From the NCBI GenBank assembly GCA_002432715.1, contig DJGJ01000073.1, forward strand, positions 28,015 to 62,108: 34,094 bases of DNA. Direction: 5' to 3'. Source of the DNA: Sphaerochaeta sp. UBA5849. GTDB taxonomy: Bacteria; Spirochaetota; Spirochaetia; Sphaerochaetales; Sphaerochaetaceae. Positions within the stretch are counted from its first letter, which is position 1. The number at the start of each line of letters is the position of its first letter. The position numbers and the translations under genes were made by a program. The notes below the pieces were generated by a model. It made no database searches. It had not been told where the DNA came from and worked only from the letters and a program-made list of their open reading frames with translations. Shown here piece after piece: positions 23,724 through 32,264 of this stretch.

Positions 23724-26700
23724 CTATGTTGCCGGTGTACGTATCCATTCTTGATCGGATTGCGTCCACTTCTCTGCCACATTCAACTCTGGGATGGTAT
23801 TCCAAGTAAGGAACACCGATACTGTTGGAACCCAGTTGTATTGATTGTTCGATAATACAACACTTCCGGTGTATTTACAATTCAACGACCAATCGCCCAA
23901 GTAGTGGACCAAATCAAAGGTAATCGAACTGAGGTTGAATTGGGTCTTGTAGCGTCCATCACCCGTCATATCGAAACTTCTGAGCAGATCTTCCCATAAA
24001 AGCGGGAAGGAAAAAGCTCCTTGGTTGTCATAATACCTGAAGAAACCGGTATTCGAACTCTTGATGGAAAGATTGCAGTCAACAAATTCTGCAATACTGA
24101 ACCCAAGGCTTCCAACCACATCCAGACTGCTTGCATACCTGTCTTGGAAGTGGAAATTGAAGGAAGTATCCAGGCCGAGCCTGAACTCAATGCGTCGTTT
24201 CCACATTCTGAAGGAGAGCTGTTTGGCGCTGATGGTTGCAATCAGCTTTTGACTTTCAAGCATGTTGATTGGGCCTTGCATCACATAGGTGACGGCAATG
24301 GAAGGAACCTCAGCCTTGAAGGTCAGATTATCAATCCAATCCTGGATATTCTTCGATGTAAGGCCTTGGTAGGAGATGTTTTGTGATAGCTTCAAGGTTT
24401 TGGCAAACAGTGAAGTTGTCAAACTTTGCTTCAAGGAAAGAGTATCCAGTGTACGCAGAGGATCTTTCTTGAGGTCGTAGTTGGCATCGACTTGGAAGGT
24501 GAATGCTGAAAGTGCAAACCGTACTTGACCGAACATTGCATCCTTTTTCAAGACATCGTCCTGCTCCGTCCATCGGTAGGAGGCTGAAAGCAAAAACGGT
24601 CCATTCGTGTAGGAAAGCTTGGGAAGCAAGGATTGGGTGACCGGGTGCAGACTTGCTGCAACAGATGGCGTGAGTGTACCATTTCCCAGCGATACAGCCT
24701 TCTCGAATTTTATCTGGTGAATGGTTACCGTATCCTTGGTAAAAGCATACTCCTCTATTTTGCTTTCTGGTTCTACAACCCCTTTTGTCTGTGTCTGCTG
24801 GAATCGATACAAGCGTTGGCTGAGTGTATAGGAGAGACCGAGCAGGGGTAGTTCTGCCTTGGTGACGCTGAAAAGTTGCATCTCCTGGTTGTAAAACACA
24901 TTCTTGCTCTGGTCCTCAACCACGCTGATCTGGGGAATGATCTCCTGTGAGAGCTTGAACATGTAAGAATGTGGTGAAGCAGACAGGACGAAAGAACCTT
25001 TGGTGAAGCTGTACAGATACGCATCGTCCTCCCAATCGAGGGCAGAAGTGGTCTGTGTCAGAGAGTGCGTAAGCTTCTGGTCGATTGAATAGGTGAATGC
25101 CAAGTCCCGGGTTGCAACGGTCTTTGTCTTCTGTGCACCGGCTATAACAGTCTCATATGCTTTGGGAACCAACGGCGGAAGTTCAAGAGAGGCCATTTCA
25201 ATCTTCTCGGCCTTCTTGGGTTCAATCGGTGAAGAGAGAGAGAGCAGTGAACCGGAAATGTTCATCTGCAACTCCGGGATGACTACGTTCTTCAAAACAT
25301 AGCTGTATTCGTTGTTCTCACTCTGCCAATCCCATCTCGCCTGTGCGCTGAGACTGGAGATGGTCAGGGTGGAAAGATAAGGGGACAACACAGTCTTGGG
25401 AAGTTTGAAAGAACTGGCAAGCTTCCAGGTATAGCTGGTAATGTCACTGTTGAAATCGGTGGGAAACTCTTGTGTCTTTCCCAAGGGGGCGTCGAACGAG
25501 AACATGGTCAGACGGTTTGCATAGAGTCGTTTCACCTTGGGATCGGAGTAATAAGGAACATCCAAACGGATATCAGCATAGGTTGTGTCGAGCTTGAGGG
25601 AGTGTTCACCGTAATAGCGATGGATAGGAGCATCAGAATAGGCAGTCAAGGTGTCCTTGCCATCGATATAGAGGGCAAGAGACCCATGTGAATCGATGAT
25701 TAATTTTTTTTCCAAAAGGGAGATATGACTGGTAAGGGCGGTGTGTAATCCAGCCAGTTCATAGGCATCCGCCAAAAAAGTCAGGTAGGAGCCGCTCAGT
25801 CGCGCCCAGTTCTGAAAAGCGGATTCGCTCTCCCTCGCCGTGTAGAGGATTCCATCGGGAAACAATGCCTGGCTGTTTGATGCAGAGAGCAGACTGGCAA
25901 AGCTGGATTTTTCACTCTCTGCAAGCTTTGGATTGGTCCCAAACAATTCAAAACTCGTAGAAACAAACATTCCCCGCTCACTGGAAAAACCCATTGCAGG
26001 ATTACCTGCCATCCTGTTCCCCGGAAACAAGAAAAATGGTGTCCAAAACACCGGAACCCTTCCAATATGCAAGGTGGCATGCTGTATCATCAAATCCCCG
26101 CCACTGAGAAACATGAGCTGTTTCGCCCTGATGGAAGAGAGAGGGTCTTCCCTCTTGGTACCGATCCACCCATCGCTGTAGACAAGACTTGACGCCTTAC
26201 TGGCATACGTTATCTGTTTTCCGGAGGTGTAGAGGGTTATTTTCTGGTCTTCGCTGTTGGTTTTCTCGCTTTGGGTTGTTGCCCCCTTTATGAATAAGAG
26301 GGAATTTGACCAATCAAGGGTAATGATGGTGCCTTCAACGTGTTGCAAAGCGCTATCGATTTGCGGGTCTGCATAGGACACGGAGCCTTGTGCACTGAGG
26401 ATGGAATGCTCCAGATCGATGAGCATTCTTTGGGCGGATAATTTTTTTTCCTTCTCCTCCCCTTCCAACTTGAAGGAAACCACCACATTGCCGTCAAGCT
26501 GAACAAGGGAGGACGCGCTGTTTGTAGTCAAGCGGTCGGCAGAGATGATGCTCATCTCATATTGCCTGTCGGTCTGTTCCTGCAAAGCGAAGGAAGCAAC
26601 TTCCAAGTGGTGATAGGCAAGCAGCTGCCGACGCAACAACTCGGGCTCGGCAGGAGGTAGGTTCCTCAAGCGAGCCATTTCCTCGAGGATTCTTTCATCC

Positions 26701-26822
26701 GCCTGCTGGATGCTGAGCGCAAGCATCAAATTGTCAGCTTGTGCATACAGAACAGAACCCATGATGCATATCAGGGCAAAAAGGCAGATAATCCTGTTTG
26801 GCGCACGTTCAACCTTTCTCAT
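23724..26822 (-). CDS. lptD: LptD/OstA-like outer-membrane assembly protein
   Basis: A 1032-residue exported protein. A signal peptide (MRKVERAPNRIICLFALICI and on to LYAQA) leads to a helical stretch, then an OstA/LptA-like periplasmic fold (SLVQLDGNVVVSF, AQRMLIDLEHSILSAQGSVSY) and a very long strand-rich region that includes RVPVFWTPFFLFPGNRMAGNPAMGFSSERGMF, resembling the conserved PVFYLPYF segment at the start of LptD barrels. It should form an outer-membrane barrel that delivers a glycolipid to the surface. At 1032 residues it is longer than the E. coli protein (784). ATG 26820-26822 overlaps the uvrA end by 14 bases. A uvrA-lptD pair is, from memory, also found in Treponema pallidum (TP0514-TP0515). 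Confidence 0.82.
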   Translation of the reverse strand: MRKVERAPNRIICLFALICIMGSVLYAQADNLMLALSIQQADERILEEMARLRNLPPAEPELLRRQLLAYHHLEVASFALQEQTDRQYEMSIISADRLTTNSASSLVQLDGNVVVSFKLEGEEKEKKLSAQRMLIDLEHSILSAQGSVSYADPQIDSALQHVEGTIITLDWSNSLLFIKGATTQSEKTNSEDQKITLYTSGKQITYASKASSLVYSDGWIGTKREDPLSSIRAKQLMFLSGGDLMIQHATLHIGRVPVFWTPFFLFPGNRMAGNPAMGFSSERGMFVSTSFELFGTNPKLAESEKSSFASLLSASNSQALFPDGILYTARESESAFQNWARLSGSYLTFLADAYELAGLHTALTSHISLLEKKLIIDSHGSLALYIDGKDTLTAYSDAPIHRYYGEHSLKLDTTYADIRLDVPYYSDPKVKRLYANRLTMFSFDAPLGKTQEFPTDFNSDITSYTWKLASSFKLPKTVLSPYLSTLTISSLSAQARWDWQSENNEYSYVLKNVVIPELQMNISGSLLSLSSPIEPKKAEKIEMASLELPPLVPKAYETVIAGAQKTKTVATRDLAFTYSIDQKLTHSLTQTTSALDWEDDAYLYSFTKGSFVLSASPHSYMFKLSQEIIPQISVVEDQSKNVFYNQEMQLFSVTKAELPLLGLSYTLSQRLYRFQQTQTKGVVEPESKIEEYAFTKDTVTIHQIKFEKAVSLGNGTLTPSVAASLHPVTQSLLPKLSYTNGPFLLSASYRWTEQDDVLKKDAMFGQVRFALSAFTFQVDANYDLKKDPLRTLDTLSLKQSLTTSLFAKTLKLSQNISYQGLTSKNIQDWIDNLTFKAEVPSIAVTYVMQGPINMLESQKLIATISAKQLSFRMWKRRIEFRLGLDTSFNFHFQDRYASSLDVVGSLGFSIAEFVDCNLSIKSSNTGFFRYYDNQGAFSFPLLWEDLLRSFDMTGDGRYKTQFNLSSITFDLVHYLGDWSLNCKYTGSVVLSNNQYNWVPTVSVFLTWNTIPELNVAEKWTQSDQEWIRTPAT

Positions 26823-29643
26823 GGAACATCTGAGCAAGATAATACCCTGTGTGGGAGTCCTTGCATAGGGCAAGTTGCTCAGGAGTTCCGGTTGCCACGA
26901 CCATTCCGCCGCCGTCCCCGCCTTCGGGGCCGAGATCGATGAGGTGGTCGGCTTGCATGATCACATCGAGGTTGTGTTCAATCAAAAGCACAGTGTTGCC
27001 TTGATCAACCAGCCGGTTGAGGACCTCCATCAACTTCTTCACATCGGCAAAGTGCAGTCCGGTTGTGGGCTCATCAAGCACATACAAGGTTTTCCCCGTC
27101 CCGTACTTGGAGAGCTCCAGACTCAACTTGACCCTCTGAGCCTCTCCTCCGCTGAGTGTAAGGGCACTCTGACCAAGTTTTATGTACTCAAGACCTACAG
27201 AAACAAGGGTATCTATCTTGCGCTTGATTTTTGGGATGGCGCTAAAGAATTCACTCGCCTCCTCCATCGTCATATCCAAGACTTCGTGAATATTCTTGCC
27301 CTTGTATCTGACAGCCAGCGTTTCCTTATTGAAACGTTTGCCGTGGCACACATCGCAGGTAACATACACATCAGGAAGAAAATTCATCTCAATCTTGAGC
27401 GTACCGTCGCCCTGACAGTTCTCGCATCGGCCGCCCTGCACATTGAAAGAGAAGCGCCCGCTCTTGTACCCCCGTGCCTTGCTGTCAGGCAAGGAGGCAA
27501 ACAGTTCACGAATCGCAGTGAACACACCGACATAGGTTGCCGGATTGCTCCTTGGAGTTCTTCCGATCGGGCTTTGGTCGATGTTGATCACCTTGTCCAG
27601 GTTCTCAACCCCCGAGATGGTGGAAAACCCATCATAGTTCGGATGTTTGCGGGAAAGCTGCCTGCGTACAGCGGGTAGCAACACCTCATTGAGCAGAGAA
27701 CTCTTTCCACTCCCGGAAACTCCGGTGAAAACGACCAATTTCCCCAAGGGAATTTCTACATCGATGTGTTTGAGATTATTCTTGTTTGCACCTTCAATGC
27801 GAATGGCATGGGAATTGCCGGCCCTTCGGGTGGAAGGAATTTCCATGTTCAGTTCACCGCAGAGATACCGGCCAGTGATGCTGTCGGGATTGAGGGCGAC
27901 CTCCTCCGGCTTGCCTTGTGCGGTGATGTAGCCGCCATGCACACCGGCCCCCGGGCCTAAATCAACGAGGTAGTCAGCTTCACGAATGGTTGCTTCGTCG
28001 TGTTCCACAACCAAGACCGTATTGCCCAAGTCCCTGAGGTGTTTCAACGTGTCAATCAGTTTTTGATTGTCTCGCTGATGGAGGCCTATGGAAGGTTCAT
28101 CCAACACATACAGCACGCCGCTCAAGGCGGAACCGATCTGCGTAGCAAGGCGGATGCGTTGGGCCTCGCCCCCACTGAGGGTGGCACTGCTGCGATCAAG
28201 GGTCAGGTAATTCAACCCGACATCACGCAAAAACGAGAGTCGGCTGCGAATCTCTTTCAGGATTTGGTAGGAGATTTGCTGCTGGCTCTCAGTCAAGGTC
28301 AGCTTCTGGAAGAAACCATTCGCTTCCTTGACCGACAACCTGGTCGCCTGCATGATGTTCAAGTCGTTGATGGTGACGGCAAGGGCTTCCTCACGGAGCC
28401 GGTCGCCATGACAGACCGGACAGACTTTCGAAGTCTGGAAGCTGTTCATCCACATCTTGATCTGCATGCTGTTCGTCTCATAGTACCGACGTTGCAAATC
28501 AGGAATGATTCCGGGAAACGGTTTTTCAACCCGATAGGTCTGGCTCGACTTCTCCCTGGTATACTCAACGAAAACATGTTCTTTCGTCCCATAGAGAATC
28601 GCCTGGATCGTCTCTTCTTTCAAATCAGCGAAGGGAGTATCCAAGGTGAACTTGAAATGTTTTGCAAGAGCCTCGAACTGGGAGCGGGCCCATTGGGCAT
28701 CGGGGTTCATGGTAGCAATGGCGCCTTCGTTGAAGCTTTTCGAGTAGTCGGGAATCACCAGGTCGGGATCGAATTCCGTCTTAACCCCCAGGCCGTTGCA
28801 CTCAGGACATGCACCAAAAGGATTGTTGAAACTAAAAAGCCTGGGTTCCAGTTCCGGCATGGTGATTCCGCAATGGGCGCAGCTGTTGCGCTCACTGTAA
28901 ATCTCTTCATGTTCCTCATCGTTGTCACCCAAAAAGGTGATCTTTACCAAGCCTTGGGTCATCTCGATGCAGGTCTCAATACTCGAAACAAGACGAGTAC
29001 GGATTTCGCTCTTTAAAATCAGTCGATCGACTACGACATCGATGGAGTGCTTGTACTGTTTATCCAGCTTGATGGGGTCTTCCAGATTGAACATCTGTCC
29101 ATCGACCTTGACCCTGACAAATCCAGAAGCTTTTGCATCGTCAAAGACTTTCTTGAACTCCCCCTTCTTCCCGATTGCAACTGGTGCACTGACAATGATT
29201 CTTGTGCCTTCCTGCGCCTTGAAAATGGCATCGATGATCTGGTCGATGCTCATCTCGCTGATAGGACGGCCGCACACATGACAATGAGGAGCCCCCACGC
29301 GCGCCCACAAGAGACGAAAATAGTCATAAATCTCGGTAACCGTTCCAACAGTCGAGCGAGGATTGCGATGGGTTGATTTCTGTTCGATGGCGATTGCAGG
29401 GCTCAAGCCTTCCATGTAATCGACATCGGGTTTGTCCATCCTGTCCAAGAACATTCGAGCATAGGAGCTGAGGCTTTCCACATAGCGTCGCTGTCCCTCG
29501 GCGAAAATGGTATCAAAGGCAAGCGAGCTTTTGCCGCTTCCGGAAATCCCGCTGATGACGATCAGCTGGTCCTTGGTCAATTCGAGGTCAAGGTTCTTCA
29601 GATTGTGTTCTCTCGCACCTTTGATAATCAATCTATTTGGCAT
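26809..29643 (-). CDS. uvrA: Excinuclease ABC subunit A
   Basis: A 944-residue DNA damage-recognition ATPase of nucleotide excision repair. It starts with the conserved IKGAREHNLKNLDLEL, then Walker A ISGSGKSSLAFD. The first zinc module has CAHCG and CPECNG, followed by the signature LSGGEAQRIRLATQ. The second half has Walker A TGVSGSGKSSL, the zinc finger CENCQGDGTLKIEM with CDVCHG, LSGGEAQRVKL and Walker B YVLDEPTTGLHF. All elements of both ABC units are intact. ATG 29641-29643 lies 11 bases inside the 3' end of ispG; longer frames are rejected because this start gives the canonical N terminus. Confidence 0.97.
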   Translation of the reverse strand: MPNRLIIKGAREHNLKNLDLELTKDQLIVISGISGSGKSSLAFDTIFAEGQRRYVESLSSYARMFLDRMDKPDVDYMEGLSPAIAIEQKSTHRNPRSTVGTVTEIYDYFRLLWARVGAPHCHVCGRPISEMSIDQIIDAIFKAQEGTRIIVSAPVAIGKKGEFKKVFDDAKASGFVRVKVDGQMFNLEDPIKLDKQYKHSIDVVVDRLILKSEIRTRLVSSIETCIEMTQGLVKITFLGDNDEEHEEIYSERNSCAHCGITMPELEPRLFSFNNPFGACPECNGLGVKTEFDPDLVIPDYSKSFNEGAIATMNPDAQWARSQFEALAKHFKFTLDTPFADLKEETIQAILYGTKEHVFVEYTREKSSQTYRVEKPFPGIIPDLQRRYYETNSMQIKMWMNSFQTSKVCPVCHGDRLREEALAVTINDLNIMQATRLSVKEANGFFQKLTLTESQQQISYQILKEIRSRLSFLRDVGLNYLTLDRSSATLSGGEAQRIRLATQIGSALSGVLYVLDEPSIGLHQRDNQKLIDTLKHLRDLGNTVLVVEHDEATIREADYLVDLGPGAGVHGGYITAQGKPEEVALNPDSITGRYLCGELNMEIPSTRRAGNSHAIRIEGANKNNLKHIDVEIPLGKLVVFTGVSGSGKSSLLNEVLLPAVRRQLSRKHPNYDGFSTISGVENLDKVINIDQSPIGRTPRSNPATYVGVFTAIRELFASLPDSKARGYKSGRFSFNVQGGRCENCQGDGTLKIEMNFLPDVYVTCDVCHGKRFNKETLAVRYKGKNIHEVLDMTMEEASEFFSAIPKIKRKIDTLVSVGLEYIKLGQSALTLSGGEAQRVKLSLELSKYGTGKTLYVLDEPTTGLHFADVKKLMEVLNRLVDQGNTVLLIEHNLDVIMQADHLIDLGPEGGDGGGMVVATGTPEQLALCKDSHTGYYLAQMFHEKG

Positions 29644-30676
29644 GTTCAATGGCTTCCAACAAAGCAGCTTTGGCATCCTGCTGCGTGACTTTCTTTACCA
29701 ACACACCCTTCTCATAGAGAAAGATGCTGTTGCCGATGCCCGTGATCGCCAAATCAGCTGCTTTGGCTTCTCCAGGCCCATTTACTTGACACCCCATGAT
29801 GGCCACCGTCAAATCCTTGTCGATGGTCAGCAGGTCTGCCTCGATGGACTGTAAAAATCCCTGTGAATCGAAACTATGACGGCCGCAACGAGGGCAACTG
29901 ACAACCCGTATACCCTTCTTGCGCAACCCGAGGGTTCTCAACAGCTCTACTCCTGCCTGCACTTCGGTCTCGATCTCACCGGTGATGCTGATTCTCAGGG
30001 TATTGCCGATACCTTCGCTCAGGAGCTGGCCCAACGCCCACGTGGAGCGGGTGATTGCACTGACAACCGATCCCGCTTCGGTGACACCAAGATGCAGAGG
30101 ATAGTCACTGAGACTTGCAAAGAGACGGTTCGCCTCGAGGGTGACCTCGGTGTCGCTGGCCTTCAGTGATACTACGGTATTGGTGAAGTTCGCCTGTTCA
30201 AACCAGGAGAGATAGGTCAAGGCGGTATTGCACATAAGAATTGGTACAGGATCATTGCCTTTGGGAAGCGATCCGCTGTTCAAACCAATCCTGATGGCCG
30301 TGTTGTGGTCCTTGGCGCTCTTGACCACCTCATCCACCTTCCATCTTGAGCCGATGTTGCCTGGATTTATCCGGATTTTCCGGCATCCGCACGCAATCGC
30401 ATCCAAGGCGAGCTGATAATCGAAATGAATATCAGCAACCACGGGAATGGGGCTGTGCTTGCAAATATATGCAAACGATGCATGATCGTCCTTGGAAGGA
30501 TAGGAGAATCGTATGATATCACAGCCCATGGCATTGAGCTTGCCTATCCGTCTGAGCAGGTCATCAAGTGCCCCAATGTCTTTTGGGAGGGCGCTGTCAT
30601 ACATCGTTTGTATGAGAATCGGAAAACCCCTGCCCAGTATTGCATTTCCAATCATTACCTGATGGTCACCTGTCAT
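29633..30676 (-). CDS. ispG: 4-hydroxy-3-methylbut-2-enyl diphosphate synthase (IspG/GcpE)
   Basis: A 347-residue iron-sulphur enzyme of the non-mevalonate isoprenoid pathway. Family motifs are IRFSYPSKDDH, VVADIHFDYQLAL, IRINPGNIGS, LGVTEAG and the 4Fe-4S ligands Cys261 and Cys264 (SCPRCGR) and Cys296 (IMGCQVNGPGEA), with Glu303 following. It has the shorter bacterial form without the plant-type insert. The start ATG 30674-30676 has GAGGAGAAG upstream. First gene of the seven-gene operon that ends with the corC-like gene; its promoter carries a palindrome. Confidence 0.96.
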   Translation of the reverse strand: MTGDHQVMIGNAILGRGFPILIQTMYDSALPKDIGALDDLLRRIGKLNAMGCDIIRFSYPSKDDHASFAYICKHSPIPVVADIHFDYQLALDAIACGCRKIRINPGNIGSRWKVDEVVKSAKDHNTAIRIGLNSGSLPKGNDPVPILMCNTALTYLSWFEQANFTNTVVSLKASDTEVTLEANRLFASLSDYPLHLGVTEAGSVVSAITRSTWALGQLLSEGIGNTLRISITGEIETEVQAGVELLRTLGLRKKGIRVVSCPRCGRHSFDSQGFLQSIEADLLTIDKDLTVAIMGCQVNGPGEAKAADLAITGIGNSIFLYEKGVLVKKVTQQDAKAALLEAIEHAK

Positions 30677-30693
30677 TGTACTTCTCCTCGTCC

Positions 30694-30724
30694 ATCGTAC
30701 ACAAACACTTTACAATTGTAAAGT
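30694..30724 (-). promoter_or_regulatory. Predicted ispG operon promoter overlapped by an 18-bp palindromic operator
   Basis: On the minus strand TTTACA (30717-30722), 17 bases, TACGAT (30694-30699). A perfect palindrome ACTTTACAATTGTAAAGT covers 30707-30724 and so overlaps the -35 box. Its core TACA-AT-TGTA matches the TACANNTGTA form bound by BlaI/CopY-type repressors, but other regulators are possible. The transcript would start about 12 bases before the ribosome site. Confidence 0.6.
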
Positions 30725-30730
30725 ATGATC

Positions 30731-31162
30731 CTACGACTCCAAGACAATTGTCATTCGTTTCACATCGGAGGTCGAGTCCTTGCCTGCAATACCCAGGGCA
30801 TAGGGTTCCCTGGGCATAAACAGGGTGAACATCCCAGGCTTCGCCGTAATGACCGTGCTGATCGGACTGTCGTTGATCTCCATCCAACCTGCATCGTCCT
30901 TGGCAACCCCCTTGCATCGCTCGCTGTAAGTCAAGCCGAACAATTCCTCTCCCTGAAGCATCACCACAAGGGTCGCAGCTGAATCATGGGCTCTGAAGGT
31001 ACCGGAAAAAGCGGTCGGAACATACGATTCCACGGTCACGGAAAGTGTCCCGATTTGATAGGTCCTCTCCTCATGCGATGAGGCCAGGACCTCTTGGATC
31101 CGGTCAAAGCTCTCAAGAATGGGAGCATATTGTGTAAGATTTGCGAGACTATCGTGAATCAT
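30731..31162 (-). CDS. YhcH/YjgK/YiaL (DUF386) family protein
   Basis: A 143-residue cupin-fold protein. Visible features are the central TFRAHDSAATLVVMLQGEELFGLTYSE, matching the family's EGEE-containing strand, and the late GMFTLFMPREPYALGIAG, matching the position of the family's metal-site motif FPxDxHxP. Here the Asp is Glu and the His is Tyr, so the usual metal site may be lost. Relatives are encoded with sialic-acid and other sugar genes and are proposed to act on sugar anomers or open-chain forms. ATG 31160-31162 has GGTGAGG five bases upstream; a GTG six bases earlier would lack a proper spacing. Divergent from ogt and convergent on no gene; ispG starts 54 bases after its stop. Confidence 0.8.
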   Translation of the reverse strand: MIHDSLANLTQYAPILESFDRIQEVLASSHEERTYQIGTLSVTVESYVPTAFSGTFRAHDSAATLVVMLQGEELFGLTYSERCKGVAKDDAGWMEINDSPISTVITAKPGMFTLFMPREPYALGIAGKDSTSDVKRMTIVLES

Positions 31163-31270
31163 TGCCACCTCACCTGAAGCCTAGGATATACCAAAAGGGA
31201 AAGCTCTTACAAGAAGCGTCAAGGCCTGGGTCTGCTTGCCAAGCTCTTGAAGGTGCCGTACAGTTTTGTC

Positions 31271-31729
31271 ATGTACTATACCAAACCGTATAACAGCCCG
31301 ATAGGACCCTTGTACCTGACCTGTAGTGAGACCGCCATCACCAAGCTCTCCTTTCATGGCTCGGGCGCAGGGCCTGAAGCAGATCATCCTTTGCTCGATT
31401 TGGCTTTTCAGCAATTGGATGAGTATTTTGCCGGTACCAGGAAAGCATTCACCCTGCCCTTGGCAATCGAGGGAACCCGGTTTCAAAAACTCGTATATGC
31501 CGCCTTGCTGAATATCGGCTACGCCAAGACTGCAAGCTATGCAGAGATTGCCTGTGCCATCGGCAATCCAAAGGCTTGCCGGGCGGTCGGAATGGCCAAC
31601 AACCGCAATAGGCTTGCCCTGCTCGTCCCCTGCCACCGTGTTATCGGAACAAATGGTTCATTGACCGGTTATGAGGGAGGCTTGGGGAAGAAAGCGTGGT
31701 TGTTGGATTTTGAACGCAGCCATAGCTGA
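31271..31729 (+). CDS. ogt: Methylated-DNA--protein-cysteine methyltransferase
   Basis: A 152-residue suicide DNA-repair protein that takes alkyl groups from O6-alkylguanine onto its own cysteine. The active-site motif is VPCHRVIG with Cys121, preceded by the helix-turn-helix (TASYAEIACAIGNPKACRAVGMANNRN) and the entry motif GTRFQKLVYAALLNIGY. The N-terminal ribonuclease-like domain is short, as in Ogt rather than Ada. ATG 31271 fits the usual N terminus (YNSPIGPLYL) but has no close ribosome site; TTG 31247 would add eight residues and cannot be excluded. It is the only plus-strand gene in the right third of the window. Confidence 0.93.
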   Translation: MYYTKPYNSPIGPLYLTCSETAITKLSFHGSGAGPEADHPLLDLAFQQLDEYFAGTRKAFTLPLAIEGTRFQKLVYAALLNIGYAKTASYAEIACAIGNPKACRAVGMANNRNRLALLVPCHRVIGTNGSLTGYEGGLGKKAWLLDFERSHS

Positions 31730-31735
31730 ACACAC

Positions 31736-31770
31736 AAGAAAGAGCATCCCTGAACAAGGATGCCCTTCTT
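31736..31770. terminator. Bidirectional terminator between ogt and the V-ATPase K gene
   Basis: GAGCATCC and GGATGCCC flank an 8-base loop, with AAGAA-rich sequence on one side and TTCTT on the other, so either transcript ends in a hairpin and a T-rich tail. It lies between convergent stops at 31729 and 31796. Confidence 0.65.
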
Positions 31771-31795
31771 GATGAACCGTTGCTTGGTAAGCTGC

Positions 31796-32233
31796 TTATT
31801 GCAGAGCGAGCAGGCTGAAGACGAGGGTGAACAGTGCCACGGTCTCAACGATACCGATGACGATGAAGTAGTTGGCGGTTCCCTTTCCTGTTTCAGCGAG
31901 TGCATCACAAGCATTGGCGGCCACTTTTCCCTGCATCCATGCAGAAAGACCGATGGCAAGACCTCCGAAGACTCCAACACCAAGAGCCAGGGTTGATGCA
32001 GCGCCGGCGGCAATGGCGGCCGAGATGAAGTTCATCAACAAGAAGCCATAGATGGTCTGGGTAAGTGGAGCACCAGCGAATGCGACCATGATGAAGGGAG
32101 CGGGCTTGCCATTGGCATAGCACTTTTTCCAACCGCCGACGGCTGCCTGAGCTGCAGCACCTGCACCCAGTCCCGATCCGAGAGCTGAAAGAGCCAAGGC
32201 ACAAGCCATTCCGATAAATTCCAAATTTGCCAT
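31796..32233 (-). CDS. ntpK: V/A-type ATPase rotor subunit K (c-subunit)
   Basis: A 145-residue inner-membrane proteolipid with four membrane helices in two hairpins; it forms the ion-carrying ring. Compared with Enterococcus hirae NtpK, the sodium-site side chains are present: Thr58 and Gln59 (PLTQTIYGF), Gln101 (MQGKVAA) and the essential Glu130 (GIVETVAL). As in other V-type K subunits only the second hairpin carries the acidic residue. This suggests a sodium-coupled enzyme, which is inference. ATG 32231-32233 has AAGGAG upstream and begins 31 bases after the subunit I stop. A terminator follows. Longer frames run back into subunit I and are rejected. Confidence 0.95.
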   Translation of the reverse strand: MANLEFIGMACALALSALGSGLGAGAAAQAAVGGWKKCYANGKPAPFIMVAFAGAPLTQTIYGFLLMNFISAAIAAGAASTLALGVGVFGGLAIGLSAWMQGKVAANACDALAETGKGTANYFIVIGIVETVALFTLVFSLLALQ

Positions 32234-32264
32234 GATTTTCTCCTTAGTTGTTACCAAACAACGA

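Noticed and set aside
28000..29016. Plus-strand open frame of 338 codons
   Set aside because: Antisense to uvrA, with no signal, motif or ribosome site; a shadow of a highly biased gene.
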